From NCBI RefSeq assembly GCF_900110245.1, contig NZ_FOCZ01000022.1, positions 43,714 through 107,713 of the forward strand: a stretch of DNA of 64,000 nt, in the 5' to 3' direction. How positions within the stretch are numbered: the first letter of the stretch is position 1; each line of letters opens with the position of its first letter. Both the position numbers and the translations under genes were made by a program. The notes beneath the pieces are model-generated. The model was not told where the DNA came from, made no database searches, and worked only from the letters and a program-made list of their open reading frames with translations. Source of the stretch: Niastella yeongjuensis. GTDB lineage: Bacteria; Bacteroidota; Bacteroidia; Chitinophagales; Chitinophagaceae. Positions 43,934 through 53,459 of the stretch are shown piece by piece.

Positions 43934-44707
43934 CTAATGGATAAATATCTTCTGCACCACATCTCTTTGGGTATCCTGTCCTAACAGGCGTACAAAACAA
44001 ATGCCTTCTGCCTGGGGATTCAATGGAATATCTATGCGGCCGGTTTTGCCACTTAATTGCTGGGTTTGTAAAATACGGCCCTGGCTGTTTACGATCTGGG
44101 CCACCTGGAATGAATCGCTCAGGTATACACTTACCATTCCTGTATTTACAATTGTTGGGAAAACATAATTCTGGGTAGAACCGGTTGCAGCGATTTTTAA
44201 TATAGGCGTGTAATCATACCGGCCGGCTGCATCGGTTATACGAATGCGATAAAATAACATATCGCGTACATTTACCGGATAGTGCCTGTAGGAATAGACT
44301 TTTCCGCTTTGATAGTTTCCTGCAGGCAATACACCTACCCGTTGAAAGTTGATGCCATCTGAACTGAATTCTATTTCATACAATTTAAGGTTATCGGGTT
44401 CCCAGGTACAACGCCATTGTAATACAATGCCATCGTCGCTGGAAGGCGTAATGATCAGATCACGCATGGCTACCGGAGTGGGCAGGGCGGTCATGCTGTT
44501 ATTTCCTTCATATACGTACCTGGTCTTTTGCCGAAAATCGATGTATTCGTTGGGAATAACCTTCCCCATATTAACCGGAACATAATCGGCGGAGGAGTAA
44601 TTCTTAGGTGTTTGTGCCCGCACCCCGTTCATTCCTGTTATACTGGTTATTAGTAAAATGGCTGTAATACAAACTGTTCTGCTAACCTGGGAGTATACGT
44701 ATTTCAT
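43934..44707 (-). CDS. secreted protein with FN3-like and T9SS C-terminal domains
   Basis: 257 residues. Signal peptide at the start, a FN3-like/anchored middle (KLYEIEFSSDGINFQRVGVL), and a C-terminal ~75 residues typical for T9SS type A sorting: PTIVNTGMVSVYLSD, ending VVQKIFIH. Expected on the surface or secreted. No catalytic motif. Confidence 0.8.
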   Translation of the reverse strand: MKYVYSQVSRTVCITAILLITSITGMNGVRAQTPKNYSSADYVPVNMGKVIPNEYIDFRQKTRYVYEGNNSMTALPTPVAMRDLIITPSSDDGIVLQWRCTWEPDNLKLYEIEFSSDGINFQRVGVLPAGNYQSGKVYSYRHYPVNVRDMLFYRIRITDAAGRYDYTPILKIAATGSTQNYVFPTIVNTGMVSVYLSDSFQVAQIVNSQGRILQTQQLSGKTGRIDIPLNPQAEGICFVRLLGQDTQRDVVQKIFIH

Positions 44708-44903
44708 ACTAAACGCATTTAGAGTTCAATAATGAGTTACACGCAGTCGCTGCAGGTAGTTGCTTATATCTAACAGGCATCAAATTCAATGCCGGGGGAA
44801 GTTATTGGATTGTTAGTGGGGCAGGAGAGGGGGGAGCGGAAATAAAAATAGGAAGTACGAATTTGAAGAGCTTCATACTTCCTACTTCCTATATCTTACT
44901 TCA

Positions 44904-45833
44904 TTACAGCGTTTTCAACACATCGTTCATGCTTCTTACAGCATCCGCGCTCTTGTTAAAGAGGGCTTGTTCGTCGGCATTTAAGCCAAAATCAACGATC
45001 TTTTCCCAGCCGGTTTTTCCGATAATAACGGGAACACCCAGGCAGATATCTTTTTGACCGTATTCGCCATTCAGTGATACGCAGCAGGTAAATAATTTTT
45101 TCTGATCGCGTACAATGCTTTCTACCAGGGCTGCTCCGGCTGCTCCGGGTGCATACCAGGCGCTGGTACCAATCAGTTTGGTAAGGGTAGCGCCGCCTAC
45201 CATGGTATCGGCAACTATTTGTTTTTGTTGTTCTTCACTCAGGAATTTGGTAACAGGGGCGCTGTTCCAGGTTGCCTGGCGAATAAGGGGGATCATAGTT
45301 GTGTCACCGTGTCCACCTACCACTACAGCATTCAGGTCGGCAGGGCTGCAACCCAGGTGCTGGCTCAGTTGATATTTAAAGCGGGCGCTATCGAGTGTAC
45401 CACCCATACCAATGATCCTGTTCTTTGGCAAACCGGTAGCGGTTAAAGCCAGGTAGGTCATGGTATCCATTGGGTTGCTGATAACAATGATGATAGCGTT
45501 GGGCGAGTGTTTCAGAATGTTTTCCGCAACGCCTCTTACAATACCGGCATTGGTTCCAATCAGTTCTTCGCGGGTCATACCAGGTTTGCGGGGTAAGCCT
45601 GATGTAATTACTACAACATCGCTGCCGGCAGTTTTGCTGTAATCATTGGTACTTCCGGTGATGCGGGTATCAAAACCCAGTAATGCGGCAGTTTGCATCA
45701 TATCCTGGGCCTTACCTTCGGCCAGACCTTCTTTAATATCCAATAATACCAGTTCCTGTGCCAGTTCGGCCCGGGCGATATTATCAGCGCAGGTAGCACC
45801 TACTGCACCGGCGCCTACAACAGTTACTTTCAT
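44904..45833 (-). CDS. mdh: malate dehydrogenase
   Basis: 309 residues, LDH-like MDH. NAD-binding GAGAVGATCAD, catalytic loop with Arg (GLPRKPGMTREEL), SNPMDTMTYLA, active His in GGHGDTTMIPL. Oxidises malate to oxaloacetate in the TCA cycle. ATG 45831-45833. Upstream on the minus strand TATTTTTG is a probable -7 promoter box. Confidence 0.96.
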   Translation of the reverse strand: MKVTVVGAGAVGATCADNIARAELAQELVLLDIKEGLAEGKAQDMMQTAALLGFDTRITGSTNDYSKTAGSDVVVITSGLPRKPGMTREELIGTNAGIVRGVAENILKHSPNAIIIVISNPMDTMTYLALTATGLPKNRIIGMGGTLDSARFKYQLSQHLGCSPADLNAVVVGGHGDTTMIPLIRQATWNSAPVTKFLSEEQQKQIVADTMVGGATLTKLIGTSAWYAPGAAGAALVESIVRDQKKLFTCCVSLNGEYGQKDICLGVPVIIGKTGWEKIVDFGLNADEQALFNKSADAVRSMNDVLKTL

Positions 45834-45918
45834 CAGAAAAAAATTTAAGGTGTTGAGCTAATGTTTGCGCAAAAATAGTGCGCGATTGAAGATATCTATT
45901 TTTTATTTTAAGAAGCTG

Positions 45919-46425
45919 CTAATCCTTTTTGGCAAAGGCTTTTAAAACTTTGGCAACTTCTACATTGCCCTCGAAAGTGGTAATGAGCTCGCCCTTTTTA
46001 TCATACAGCGCCTGAAAGGGCAGACTTTTAATTTTAAAAAAAGGAGGCAGGAAGAATTTAGTATCCCGGCCCATCTTAACATTGGAATAGCCGGCAATCT
46101 TGTGTTCCTTGTAAAAATCTACCATTTCCTGAAACGGCTGATAGGTAACCATCACAATCTGGTATTTCTTCAGTTCATTCATCTGCTTTTCCATTTCGGC
46201 CCACTGATGTTTGCAATGGTCGCAATCGGGGCTGAAATACATAATAAGCGTAGGCTGATGATGTTTCAGGTTATCCTTGGTTAAATTGGTACTGTCTACC
46301 TGCAATATGGTAAATGGGGGAATGCCGGGGAACCGCTTGTAGGCAGGACTGTCGGGTGGTAACGTTTGCGCTGATGCCAGTTTAACGGTAAATGCCAGAA
46401 TAAGTAATAAAAGCCGGTTTTTCAT
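45919..46425 (-). CDS. thioredoxin-like periplasmic protein
   Basis: 168 residues with signal peptide. Thioredoxin-type fold: FSPDCDHCKHQWAEMEKQMN has the CxxC motif as CDHC. AhpC/TSA-TlpA-like style. Probably a thiol reductase on the periplasmic side. Own promoter region; monocistronic. Confidence 0.85.
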   Translation of the reverse strand: MKNRLLLLILAFTVKLASAQTLPPDSPAYKRFPGIPPFTILQVDSTNLTKDNLKHHQPTLIMYFSPDCDHCKHQWAEMEKQMNELKKYQIVMVTYQPFQEMVDFYKEHKIAGYSNVKMGRDTKFFLPPFFKIKSLPFQALYDKKGELITTFEGNVEVAKVLKAFAKKD

Positions 46426-46617
46426 TTGTCAAAAAATTTGCTGGTGTTAGGCGTTCGTTCGGTCAGAACGCGCGATAAAGTTTCAATTTATTCTTTGCTA
46501 ACGGGAATATACTCCAAAAATAACCCTTCTCATATATAATTACCTTTCAAAAATAACAGGAAATGAAGAGGATAGCCAGTTGTTAATAGCATTTAACAAA
46601 AAAGATGTTTGATTGTT

Positions 46618-46651
46618 TACGAATAAGTCGTAGGTTTACGAAAATATCGTA
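46618..46651. promoter_or_regulatory. two BlaI-type operators
   Basis: TACGA-ATAAG-TCGTA (46618-46632) and TACGA-AAATA-TCGTA (46637-46651), identical half sites and spacing, the second ending 1 nt before the BlaI ATG at 46653. The pattern resembles the TACA-TGTA dyads of BlaI/MecI. Confidence 0.78.
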
Positions 46652-46652
46652 G

Positions 46653-47018
46653 ATGGAAAAGCTGACCACACAGGAAGAACAAGCCATGCAGGCGATCTGG
46701 AAAACAGGTGAGGGGAACATAAAACTGTTTCTTGAAAATATGGAAGCACCCCAGCCCCCCTATACCACGCTGGCATCAACTGTAAAAAACCTGGAGAAAA
46801 AAGGGTTAATAGCAAGCAGACTGGTAGGGAATACCTATTTGTACAAACCAGCTATTTCGGAGGAAGAATATAAAAAGCATTTTATGAGCGGGGTAGTGAA
46901 GGATTATTTCGACAACTCTTACAAGCAGCTGGTGAATTTTTTCGTAGAGCAGAAGAAATTAAGTTCGAAGGAGCTTAAAGACATCATTGACATGATTGAG
47001 AAAGGGGGCAAAAAGTAA
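46653..47018 (+). CDS. BlaI/MecI/CopY family repressor
   Basis: 121 residues. Winged helix with TYxTxASTVKNLEKKGL-type wording (YTTLASTVKNLEKKGLI) and a C-terminal dimer helix. The repressor binds dyad operators and is cleaved or released on signal from BlaR1-type peptidase. Two matching dyads overlap its promoter, and the M56 gene follows. Confidence 0.93.
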   Translation: MEKLTTQEEQAMQAIWKTGEGNIKLFLENMEAPQPPYTTLASTVKNLEKKGLIASRLVGNTYLYKPAISEEEYKKHFMSGVVKDYFDNSYKQLVNFFVEQKKLSSKELKDIIDMIEKGGKK

Positions 47019-47073
47019 GTTGAAAAGTTAACCAGTTGAAAAGTTAACCAGTTAATAAGTTGACAAGGTAAAA
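47018..47073. repeat. octamer array starting in blaI stop codon
   Basis: Seven consecutive 8-mers: AGTTGAAA, AGTTAACC, AGTTGAAA, AGTTAACC, AGTTAATA, AGTTGACA, AGGTAAAA, beginning with the last A of the stop codon. Confidence 0.7.
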
Positions 47074-47091
47074 CACCTAAAAAGAAGCTTT

Positions 47092-48894
47092 ATGTTACAG
47101 TACCTGCTTAAACTAACGATCAGTCTCTCCATAGTATACCTCTTCTATCAATTATTCCTGCGCCGGCTTACCTTTTATAACTGGAACCGCTGGTACCTGT
47201 TGATATACTCCCTGGTATGTTTTATAATACCCTTTATAAATGTGATCACCATTTTGGAAAAACCGGCATTGCGCGAATCGGCCTTTGTTAACTATATACC
47301 GGCCATTACGCAAATAACGCCCGTCAATACCACCACCTGGGTTGGTAATAACTGGTGGCTGCTGACGGCTGTTGTATTCGTTATTGGTATACTGGTAATG
47401 ATAGCTCGTTTGGGAGTGCAATATTATTCCTTATACAAAATGCGGTCGAAAGCGGTGTTGTTGTACGATAACAAAGTAAAGTTATACCACATAGATGCGC
47501 CGGTAATGCCCTTTTCATTTGGCCGGGGTATTTATGTAAACAAACATCAGCACAATGAACACGAATTGAAAGAGATCATTCGGCACGAATTCATACATGT
47601 AAAACAACGGCATTCACTGGATATTATCTGGAGCGAACTGCTTTGCATTCTGAACTGGTACAACCCTTTTGCGTGGTTGTTACGCCATGATATCCGCCAG
47701 AACCTGGAATTTATTGCCGATCAGCAGGTGCTGCAAACTGGTCTGGATCGCAAACAATACCAGTACCTGCTGTTAAAAGTTATTGGGGTCAATTCATTTA
47801 GTATAGCTAACAATTTCAATTTTTCATCACTCAAAAAAAGAATAGCCATGATGAACAAAAACCAAAGTGCCCGGGTGCACCTGATCAGGTTCCTTTTTCT
47901 GTTTCCCCTGCTGGTAGTGGTGTTGCTGGCCTTCCGCAATGCTACACAAACGCATCATGAACCATTGCGGTCGTCGATAACCGATACGGTTCCATCTGTT
48001 GAAAATGTACCGCCCCCGCCGCCCCCGCCGCCGTCTGTAAAAGTTGCAGTAAGGGAAGTGCCTAAAAAGCCAGTCGCGCCCGCTGCTCCCCAAAAAGTTA
48101 TAATTGATGTAGTGCCGAACGCTTCTGCAGCCCCCCAATCCCCGGTATTGATCGATTTAACGCCGGTTCCACCCCCGCCGCCGCGGGACCCTGCTATTCA
48201 GGACTGCTACAACCAAAAAGGCTATTGCGTGAGCGTAGTCGACAATCGTGGCGAGGCCACCGTGATCGTGAAAGACAAAAACAATAAAATAGTGCTAGCG
48301 GTTTCCCTAAACGACTGGAATAAAGACAAACAGTATGAAGACAAATACGGTGAAGTACCGCCAAGGCAGATCTTCTTATTGCCAAAAACAGTTATAGGGA
48401 ATGGGCTAAGGCTGAAGACGATAAAGCCGGCAACTGTCAGAACCGACGAAAAAATTGTAGGCGACAATACGTATTACACAACCTACAAACAAAAATACCT
48501 GCCTATGTATAGCGTAACGCCCGACGGCAATGTGGCGCCTGTTTACATTATGAGAAGAGGGCGCCCGAATGCGGGATCCGTTGCCAAAAGCACGCCAAAC
48601 CCCTATGTTAAAATGGCCGAGACTGCGAAAAAGGAAAATATGATAGCCACTAATAACAGGATTGTTACTGTTAAAATAGCCAAAGGGAGTTCAATGGACA
48701 AGGCCGGGGTTACAGAAATCAGGCCCGACCTTATTAATTTAACGCCTGTGGGGGCGAACGAGGCCACAGCAATCAAACCGAGGTTGGCGGAAGTTAAGAA
48801 AACCACCCTTATTTTAACGCCTGTGGCTAAACCGGTCGGGGAGGCGAAAGAGCCCGCGGAAGCCAAACCGGCGGCCCCGACAAAAGAACAGTAA
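47092..48894 (+). CDS. M56 family (BlaR1-like) membrane peptidase with proline-rich C-terminus
   Basis: 600 residues. Membrane helices in the first ~110 residues, zinc motif HEFIHVKQRHSLDI (about 164-177), a fourth helix (about 265-285), and then a large part with PPPPPPPPSVK and PVPPPPP runs. Three copies of a [IL]-x-L-T-P-V motif occur in the tail. BlaR1 proteins sense cell wall stress or drugs and inactivate BlaI. This tail has no penicillin-binding domain, so the signal is likely not a beta-lactam bound there. Confidence 0.9.
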   Translation: MLQYLLKLTISLSIVYLFYQLFLRRLTFYNWNRWYLLIYSLVCFIIPFINVITILEKPALRESAFVNYIPAITQITPVNTTTWVGNNWWLLTAVVFVIGILVMIARLGVQYYSLYKMRSKAVLLYDNKVKLYHIDAPVMPFSFGRGIYVNKHQHNEHELKEIIRHEFIHVKQRHSLDIIWSELLCILNWYNPFAWLLRHDIRQNLEFIADQQVLQTGLDRKQYQYLLLKVIGVNSFSIANNFNFSSLKKRIAMMNKNQSARVHLIRFLFLFPLLVVVLLAFRNATQTHHEPLRSSITDTVPSVENVPPPPPPPPSVKVAVREVPKKPVAPAAPQKVIIDVVPNASAAPQSPVLIDLTPVPPPPPRDPAIQDCYNQKGYCVSVVDNRGEATVIVKDKNNKIVLAVSLNDWNKDKQYEDKYGEVPPRQIFLLPKTVIGNGLRLKTIKPATVRTDEKIVGDNTYYTTYKQKYLPMYSVTPDGNVAPVYIMRRGRPNAGSVAKSTPNPYVKMAETAKKENMIATNNRIVTVKIAKGSSMDKAGVTEIRPDLINLTPVGANEATAIKPRLAEVKKTTLILTPVAKPVGEAKEPAEAKPAAPTKEQ

Positions 48895-48989
48895 TCAGAC
48901 CATTTTGCTACCTGCCAATTTTGCCATAATTTTGCCTCCTCTTTTTAGAATTGGTACCTGTTTTTTGACTTTTGAAATTTTTATCATTT

Positions 48990-49556
48990 ATGGCAAATAC
49001 CTCAGATATCAGCCGCGGCATGATCATCAAATTGGATGGAAGTTTATACACAGTGGTTGAATTTGGCGAAAATAAAACTGCCCGGGCTGCTGCCAAGGTA
49101 TGGGCAAAATTGAAAGGCGTTGACAACAGCCGCAGTATTGAAAAAACCTGGAACAGCGGTGATACCATTTATCCCGTGCGCGTTGAACGCAAAACCTTCC
49201 AGTTCCTGTACAAGGACGATACCGGTTACAATTTCATGGACAATGAAACTTTTGAGCAGGTAGCCCTTGGCGAAAACCTGGTAGATGCTCCACAGTTCCT
49301 GAAAGACGGACAGGAAGTTTCAGTACTCATCAATACCGAAACCGAAACACCGATGAGTGTGGAACTGCCCGATAAAATTGTGGTGAAAGTAACTTATAGC
49401 GAGCCAGGCGTAAAAGGCGATACCGCTACCCGCACCCTGAAGCAGGCCACTGTTGAAACCGGCGCTACCGTAAACGTACCGCTGTTTGTAAACGAAGGCG
49501 AGCTGATTCGTATAAATACGAAGACCGGGGAATATGTAGAACGGGTAAAAGAATAA
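48990..49556 (+). CDS. efp: elongation factor P, Arg32 type
   Basis: 188 residues, three beta-barrel domains. EF-P rescues ribosomes at proline runs. The tip loop of domain I is NKTARAAAKVWAKLK. The residue at position 32 is Arg (CGG at 49084-49086), where most EF-Ps have Lys34 in PGKG. The flank fits the Arg type (SGRNAAVVKMKLK in Pseudomonas). ATG 48990 gives the standard length; the frame upstream to 48972 is a few codons longer and without support. Start of efp-accB-accC cluster. Confidence 0.94.
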   Translation: MANTSDISRGMIIKLDGSLYTVVEFGENKTARAAAKVWAKLKGVDNSRSIEKTWNSGDTIYPVRVERKTFQFLYKDDTGYNFMDNETFEQVALGENLVDAPQFLKDGQEVSVLINTETETPMSVELPDKIVVKVTYSEPGVKGDTATRTLKQATVETGATVNVPLFVNEGELIRINTKTGEYVERVKE

Positions 49557-49577
49557 TACTAAAACTTACGTTATACC

Positions 49578-49612
49578 AGGACAATGGAACTTCAAATCCA
49601 TTGTCCTCTTTT
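49578..49612 (+). terminator. terminator behind efp
   Basis: AGGACAATGG-aacttcaaat-CCATTGTCCT then CTTTTTTT. Confidence 0.85.
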
Positions 49613-49729
49613 TTTGGGTACAACCGAGCGGCCAACATAAAAAAACGGTTTTGGATATATTTAGCGTCTAATCCTTATCTTAGCCGCCTGTTATACAGGA
49701 CTTAAACGACAAACTAAAATTTTTAACAG

Positions 49730-50224
49730 ATGGATTTTAAGCAAATTCAGGAGTTGATCAAAATGATCAACAAATCAAATATTGGGGAAGTGACGATTGA
49801 AGAAAAGGGATTTAAATTAACCATCAAACAAAAAGAAGAACCGGTTCAAAATGTCATTGCAGCTCCTGTACATACTCCTATGATGACTGCTATGCCACAG
49901 CAAATGGCGGCTACTCAACCCGCTGCACAGGCAACTGCCCCCGCTGCAGATAAAGGAAAAGCTGCAGATGCGGTTGCTGACAATTTGATCACTATTAAGA
50001 GTCCGATGATCGGTACTTTCTATCGCAGCTCAGCTCCCGGCAAACCTGCCTTTGTTGAAATAGGTGACGATGTTACTCCAGGTAAAGCGGTTTGCATTAT
50101 CGAAGCCATGAAACTCTTTAATGAGATCGAAAGCGAAGTAAAAGGCCGTATCGTGAAAGTATTGGTGGAAGATGCTTCACCCGTAGAGTACGACCAACCG
50201 TTATTCCTGGTTGAACCAGCTTAA
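49730..50224 (+). CDS. accB: acetyl-CoA carboxylase biotin carboxyl carrier protein
   Basis: 164 residues. Biotinyl domain at the end with EAMKLFNEIESEVKG (Lys carries biotin). A Met/Ala/Pro/Gln-rich linker in the middle. Carries carboxyl-biotin between AccC and the transferase in fatty acid synthesis. ATG 49730; accC begins 91 nt downstream. Confidence 0.95.
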   Translation: MDFKQIQELIKMINKSNIGEVTIEEKGFKLTIKQKEEPVQNVIAAPVHTPMMTAMPQQMAATQPAAQATAPAADKGKAADAVADNLITIKSPMIGTFYRSSAPGKPAFVEIGDDVTPGKAVCIIEAMKLFNEIESEVKGRIVKVLVEDASPVEYDQPLFLVEPA

Positions 50225-50314
50225 CCTTAATTAGCCAATGTGATAAGCAGCCAATCCCAACATTAGTTGGATTGTGCCTGTTAACATGTTAGCGCATTAA
50301 TCAATCAAAATTCA

Positions 50315-51652
50315 ATGTTCAAGAAAATATTAATTGCCAATCGTGGAGAAATTGCCCTTCGGGTGATACGCACCTGTAAAGAAATGGGCATCAAAACGGT
50401 TGCTGTTTATTCCACCGCCGACAAAGACAGCCTGCACGTGCGGTTTGCCGATGAAGCTGTTTGTATTGGAAAGGCTGCCAGCTCTGATTCCTATCTTAAC
50501 ATTCCGCACATTATGGCCGCGGCAGAGATCACCAATGCCGACGGTATTCACCCCGGGTACGGATTTTTGGCCGAAAACGCCCGCTTTGCGGAAATCTGCG
50601 GCGAACATAACATCAAATTTATTGGACCCACGCCCGACCAGATCCGGTCGATGGGTGATAAAATAACAGCTAAAGAAACCATGATCAAAGCCGGTGTGCC
50701 TGTGGTACCCGGTGGCGAAGGGTTGCTGGAAAGCCTGGAAGAAGCCCTCGCACTGGCAAAAGAAGTAGGGTATCCCGTTATTCTGAAAGCCACTGCCGGT
50801 GGTGGTGGTAAAGGGATGCGTGTTGTTTGGAATGAGGGGGAAATGGAAAAGAACTACAACACCGCCAAAGCCGAAGCAGGTGCCGCGTTCAAGAACGACG
50901 GTATTTACATGGAAAAGTTTGTGGAAGAACCACGCCACATCGAAATACAGGTTGCCGGCGATCGCTACGGTAAGGTATGTCACCTCAGTGAACGCGACTG
51001 CTCTATCCAACGCCGTCACCAGAAACTGGTTGAAGAATCCCCTTCTCCCTTCATGACTCCGGAACTGCGTAAACGCATGGGGGAAGCCGCCATCAAAGCT
51101 GCTTCTGCCATTGGTTACGAAAGCGTGGGTACCATCGAATTCCTGGTTGACAAACACCGCAATTTCTACTTCATGGAAATGAATACCCGTATTCAGGTAG
51201 AACATTGCGTAACCGAAGAAGTGACCAACTTCGACCTCATTAAAGAACAGATCAAGATTGCACAGGGTGAAGCCATCAGTGGGTTGAACTACGAACCACA
51301 GATGCACGCCATCGAGTGCCGTATCAATGCCGAAGATCCGTATAATGATTTTCGTCCCAGCCCGGGCAAAATCACTACACTGCATCAACCCGGCGGACAC
51401 GGTATCCGTATCGACTCACACGTATATGCCGGCTATGTAATTCCGCCGTACTACGATTCCATGATCGCCAAGATCATTGCCGTAGCACGTACCCGCGAAG
51501 AAGCCATCAATACCATGAGCCGTGCATTGAGCGAATATGTGATTGAAGGTGTAAAAACTACCATTCCGTTCCATCAGCAATTGATGAAGAACGAAGACTT
51601 TATAAAAGGTAACTTCAATACCAAATTCTTAGAGACATTTAAGATGGTATAA
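50315..51652 (+). CDS. accC: biotin carboxylase
   Basis: 445 residues. ATP-grasp fold: [20 protein letters not shown] (start), [14 protein letters not shown] (glycine-rich ATP loop), [16 protein letters not shown] (active-site Glu/Arg). Carboxylates biotin on AccB using ATP and bicarbonate. Follows accB; stop overlaps the octamer array. Confidence 0.96.
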   Translation: MFKKILIANRGEIALRVIRTCKEMGIKTVAVYSTADKDSLHVRFADEAVCIGKAASSDSYLNIPHIMAAAEITNADGIHPGYGFLAENARFAEICGEHNIKFIGPTPDQIRSMGDKITAKETMIKAGVPVVPGGEGLLESLEEALALAKEVGYPVILKATAGGGGKGMRVVWNEGEMEKNYNTAKAEAGAAFKNDGIYMEKFVEEPRHIEIQVAGDRYGKVCHLSERDCSIQRRHQKLVEESPSPFMTPELRKRMGEAAIKAASAIGYESVGTIEFLVDKHRNFYFMEMNTRIQVEHCVTEEVTNFDLIKEQIKIAQGEAISGLNYEPQMHAIECRINAEDPYNDFRPSPGKITTLHQPGGHGIRIDSHVYAGYVIPPYYDSMIAKIIAVARTREEAINTMSRALSEYVIEGVKTTIPFHQQLMKNEDFIKGNFNTKFLETFKMV

Positions 51653-51720
51653 GTTAACCAGTTGATATGTTGACGAGTTAACAGGTTCAAAACCCTTGTT
51701 AACTTGTCAACCTGTTAACT
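51652..51720. repeat. inverted octamer array starting in accC stop codon
   Basis: AGTTAACC, AGTTGATA, TGTTGACG, AGTTAACA, then spacer GGTTCAAAACCC, then TTGTTAAC, TTGTCAAC, CTGTTAAC. The second half is the reverse complement type, so the array folds back and may end accC transcription. Confidence 0.65.
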
Positions 51721-51727
51721 GCCCAAC

Positions 51728-52018
51728 TTAATGCTTCACTTCAGCGCTATCGATTCTATTCAATCGTTTTTCTCCCCACTTTTCCAATTGCAACTTTTGT
51801 TTTTCCGTAAGTATTTCATTCAGCTCACGCTGGTTCATTACATTTTGCATTCGCTGGCGGCGAATGATAATGGCAATCCTTCTTTTTTGTTCTGCTGTTA
51901 ATTGCAGCTCGCTCATTCGCTGCCGTAATCCCCGCTCCGCACCCGAACGCCACTGTGCGACGGCGGTACTGCCCAGGAACATCAACAATCCCAGTAAAAC
52001 AATTGATACCCATTTCAT
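51728..52018 (-). CDS. small secreted protein, Spy/CpxP-like
   Basis: 96 residues with signal peptide. An Arg/Gln-rich helical protein with LTAEQKRRIAIIIRRQR and LTEKQKLQLEKWGEKR, like Spy/CpxP-type envelope helical chaperones (LTxxQ motif repeated). Assignment from motif likeness only. Confidence 0.6.
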   Translation of the reverse strand: MKWVSIVLLGLLMFLGSTAVAQWRSGAERGLRQRMSELQLTAEQKRRIAIIIRRQRMQNVMNQRELNEILTEKQKLQLEKWGEKRLNRIDSAEVKH

Positions 52019-52143
52019 GACTATTCAGTTTATCCTGGTATTTTGACCCTGCAGTAACGCAGTAGTTTAACCCGGGAATAATTGGTATGCCTGAAATTGG
52101 GTGTACGCTGCTTTTTTAAGGATGAATGCAGCGGAGAAAACGA

Positions 52144-53373
52144 TTAACCAGCCAATTCCTTCGTTAGTTCTTCCAGCTTGCCTTCAACCCCATAAAAGGA
52201 GGCCAGCCTGCGTATAACGCTTTCTACTACCGCATCGGGGCAGGAAGCACCGCTGGTGACCAAAATACGGGCGGGGTTGCCGGTGGGCAGGTAATCAGCT
52301 GTATGGAGCTCTTCTTTTGTGTGGAAATTATAATGTTGAATAGCTTTTACAGACAGGAGTTTTTCTTCAGAATTGATGAAATAGGTAGGTAATTCCTGCT
52401 CGCACAGTTCGGCCAGGTGCGTGGTGTTGCTGGAATTATAACCGCCTACTACAACGGCAATGTCTGCGGGCGCCTGCAGCATGCCTGTAACCGCTGTTTG
52501 GTTATCATTGGTGGCATAACACAGGGTATCGCGGGTATCGGCAAAACGGCTCTCTATGGTTTCAGGCGTTAAGCCGAAATGGCTTTGAATGGTTTGCTTC
52601 AGGTATTCTGCAATGGCTTGTGTATCGGTGGCGAGTTGCGTAGTTTGATTCACCACTCCAATGCGTTGCAGGTGTTGGGTCACATCAAACCCGTCGGAAA
52701 AACGATTGGCAAATTCTGTATAAAAGAGGTCGGCCGGTTTTTCACCAGTAATATATTTCGCCAGGTTTTCCGCCTCCTGCATGTCGTTGACAATTACTGA
52801 CGGGGCATTGCTGGCGGCATGGGAAAAAGTAGCCCTGGTTTCTTCATGTTTCGGTTTGCCGTGAATAACAATGGTGTATCCCTTTTTAGCTATCTGCTCA
52901 CTGCGGTTCCAAACTTTTTCAACAAAGGGGCAGGTAGTATTATATTTTTCAACCGGAATACCCAGTGTATTCAATTTCGACTCAATTTCAAGCGTTGTAC
53001 CAAAAGCAGGAATGATCACGACATCATCGGCAGTTAATTCCTCAAAGGGGATCAGCTGATGGCCGTAGTTGTCCTGCAGAAATTGAACGCCCCTGCTTTG
53101 CAAATCGGAGTTCACCTGCGGGTTGTGAATCATTTCGCTCAATAAAAATATACGTTTGTCGGGATTCGATTCTATAGTGCGGAAAGAGATCTCGATGGCA
53201 TTTTCTACCCCGTAGCAGAACCCGAAATGGCGGGCCAGGTAAATGTGTAAAGACCCGAGTTCCAACAGGGTAGGAGTAAAATCTTTCTTCATTTTATCCT
53301 GCTGTTTGCGACTGTTCTTGATGGCCGTGATCAGCGGGCTGCGATAGGTAAGCGGTACATTGAATGTTTTCAT
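52144..53373 (-). CDS. ispH: 4-hydroxy-3-methylbut-2-enyl diphosphate reductase
   Basis: 409 residues. Three cluster Cys are visible: HFGFCYGVENAI, NTTCPFVEKVW and SGASCPDAVVE. Reduces HMBPP to IPP/DMAPP in the MEP isoprenoid pathway with a [4Fe-4S] cluster. The N-terminal extension of about 40 residues is typical of Bacteroidota copies. ATG 53371-53373 chosen; the 6-codon upstream extension is less likely because a promoter-like TACCTTCG lies inside it. Confidence 0.94.
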   Translation of the reverse strand: MKTFNVPLTYRSPLITAIKNSRKQQDKMKKDFTPTLLELGSLHIYLARHFGFCYGVENAIEISFRTIESNPDKRIFLLSEMIHNPQVNSDLQSRGVQFLQDNYGHQLIPFEELTADDVVIIPAFGTTLEIESKLNTLGIPVEKYNTTCPFVEKVWNRSEQIAKKGYTIVIHGKPKHEETRATFSHAASNAPSVIVNDMQEAENLAKYITGEKPADLFYTEFANRFSDGFDVTQHLQRIGVVNQTTQLATDTQAIAEYLKQTIQSHFGLTPETIESRFADTRDTLCYATNDNQTAVTGMLQAPADIAVVVGGYNSSNTTHLAELCEQELPTYFINSEEKLLSVKAIQHYNFHTKEELHTADYLPTGNPARILVTSGASCPDAVVESVIRRLASFYGVEGKLEELTKELAG

Positions 53374-53427
53374 GCCAGGGCGAAGGTACAAAAGTTGATT
53401 GTTAGAGGGGATGTAAATATTAGACCG

Positions 53428-53435
53428 TAATTTTG
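53428..53435 (+). promoter_or_regulatory. -7 box TAATTTTG
   Basis: TAnnTTTG match 25 nt before the amylase ATG; no clear -33. Confidence 0.45.
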
Positions 53436-53459
53436 ATTAAACCAACCAGGAAAGAGATT

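Noticed and set aside
47018..47073. CRISPR-like array
   Set aside because: Units are 8 nt with no spacers; no cas genes in the window.
50330..51400. 356-codon minus frame
   Set aside because: Antisense shadow of accC, which has all biotin carboxylase motifs.
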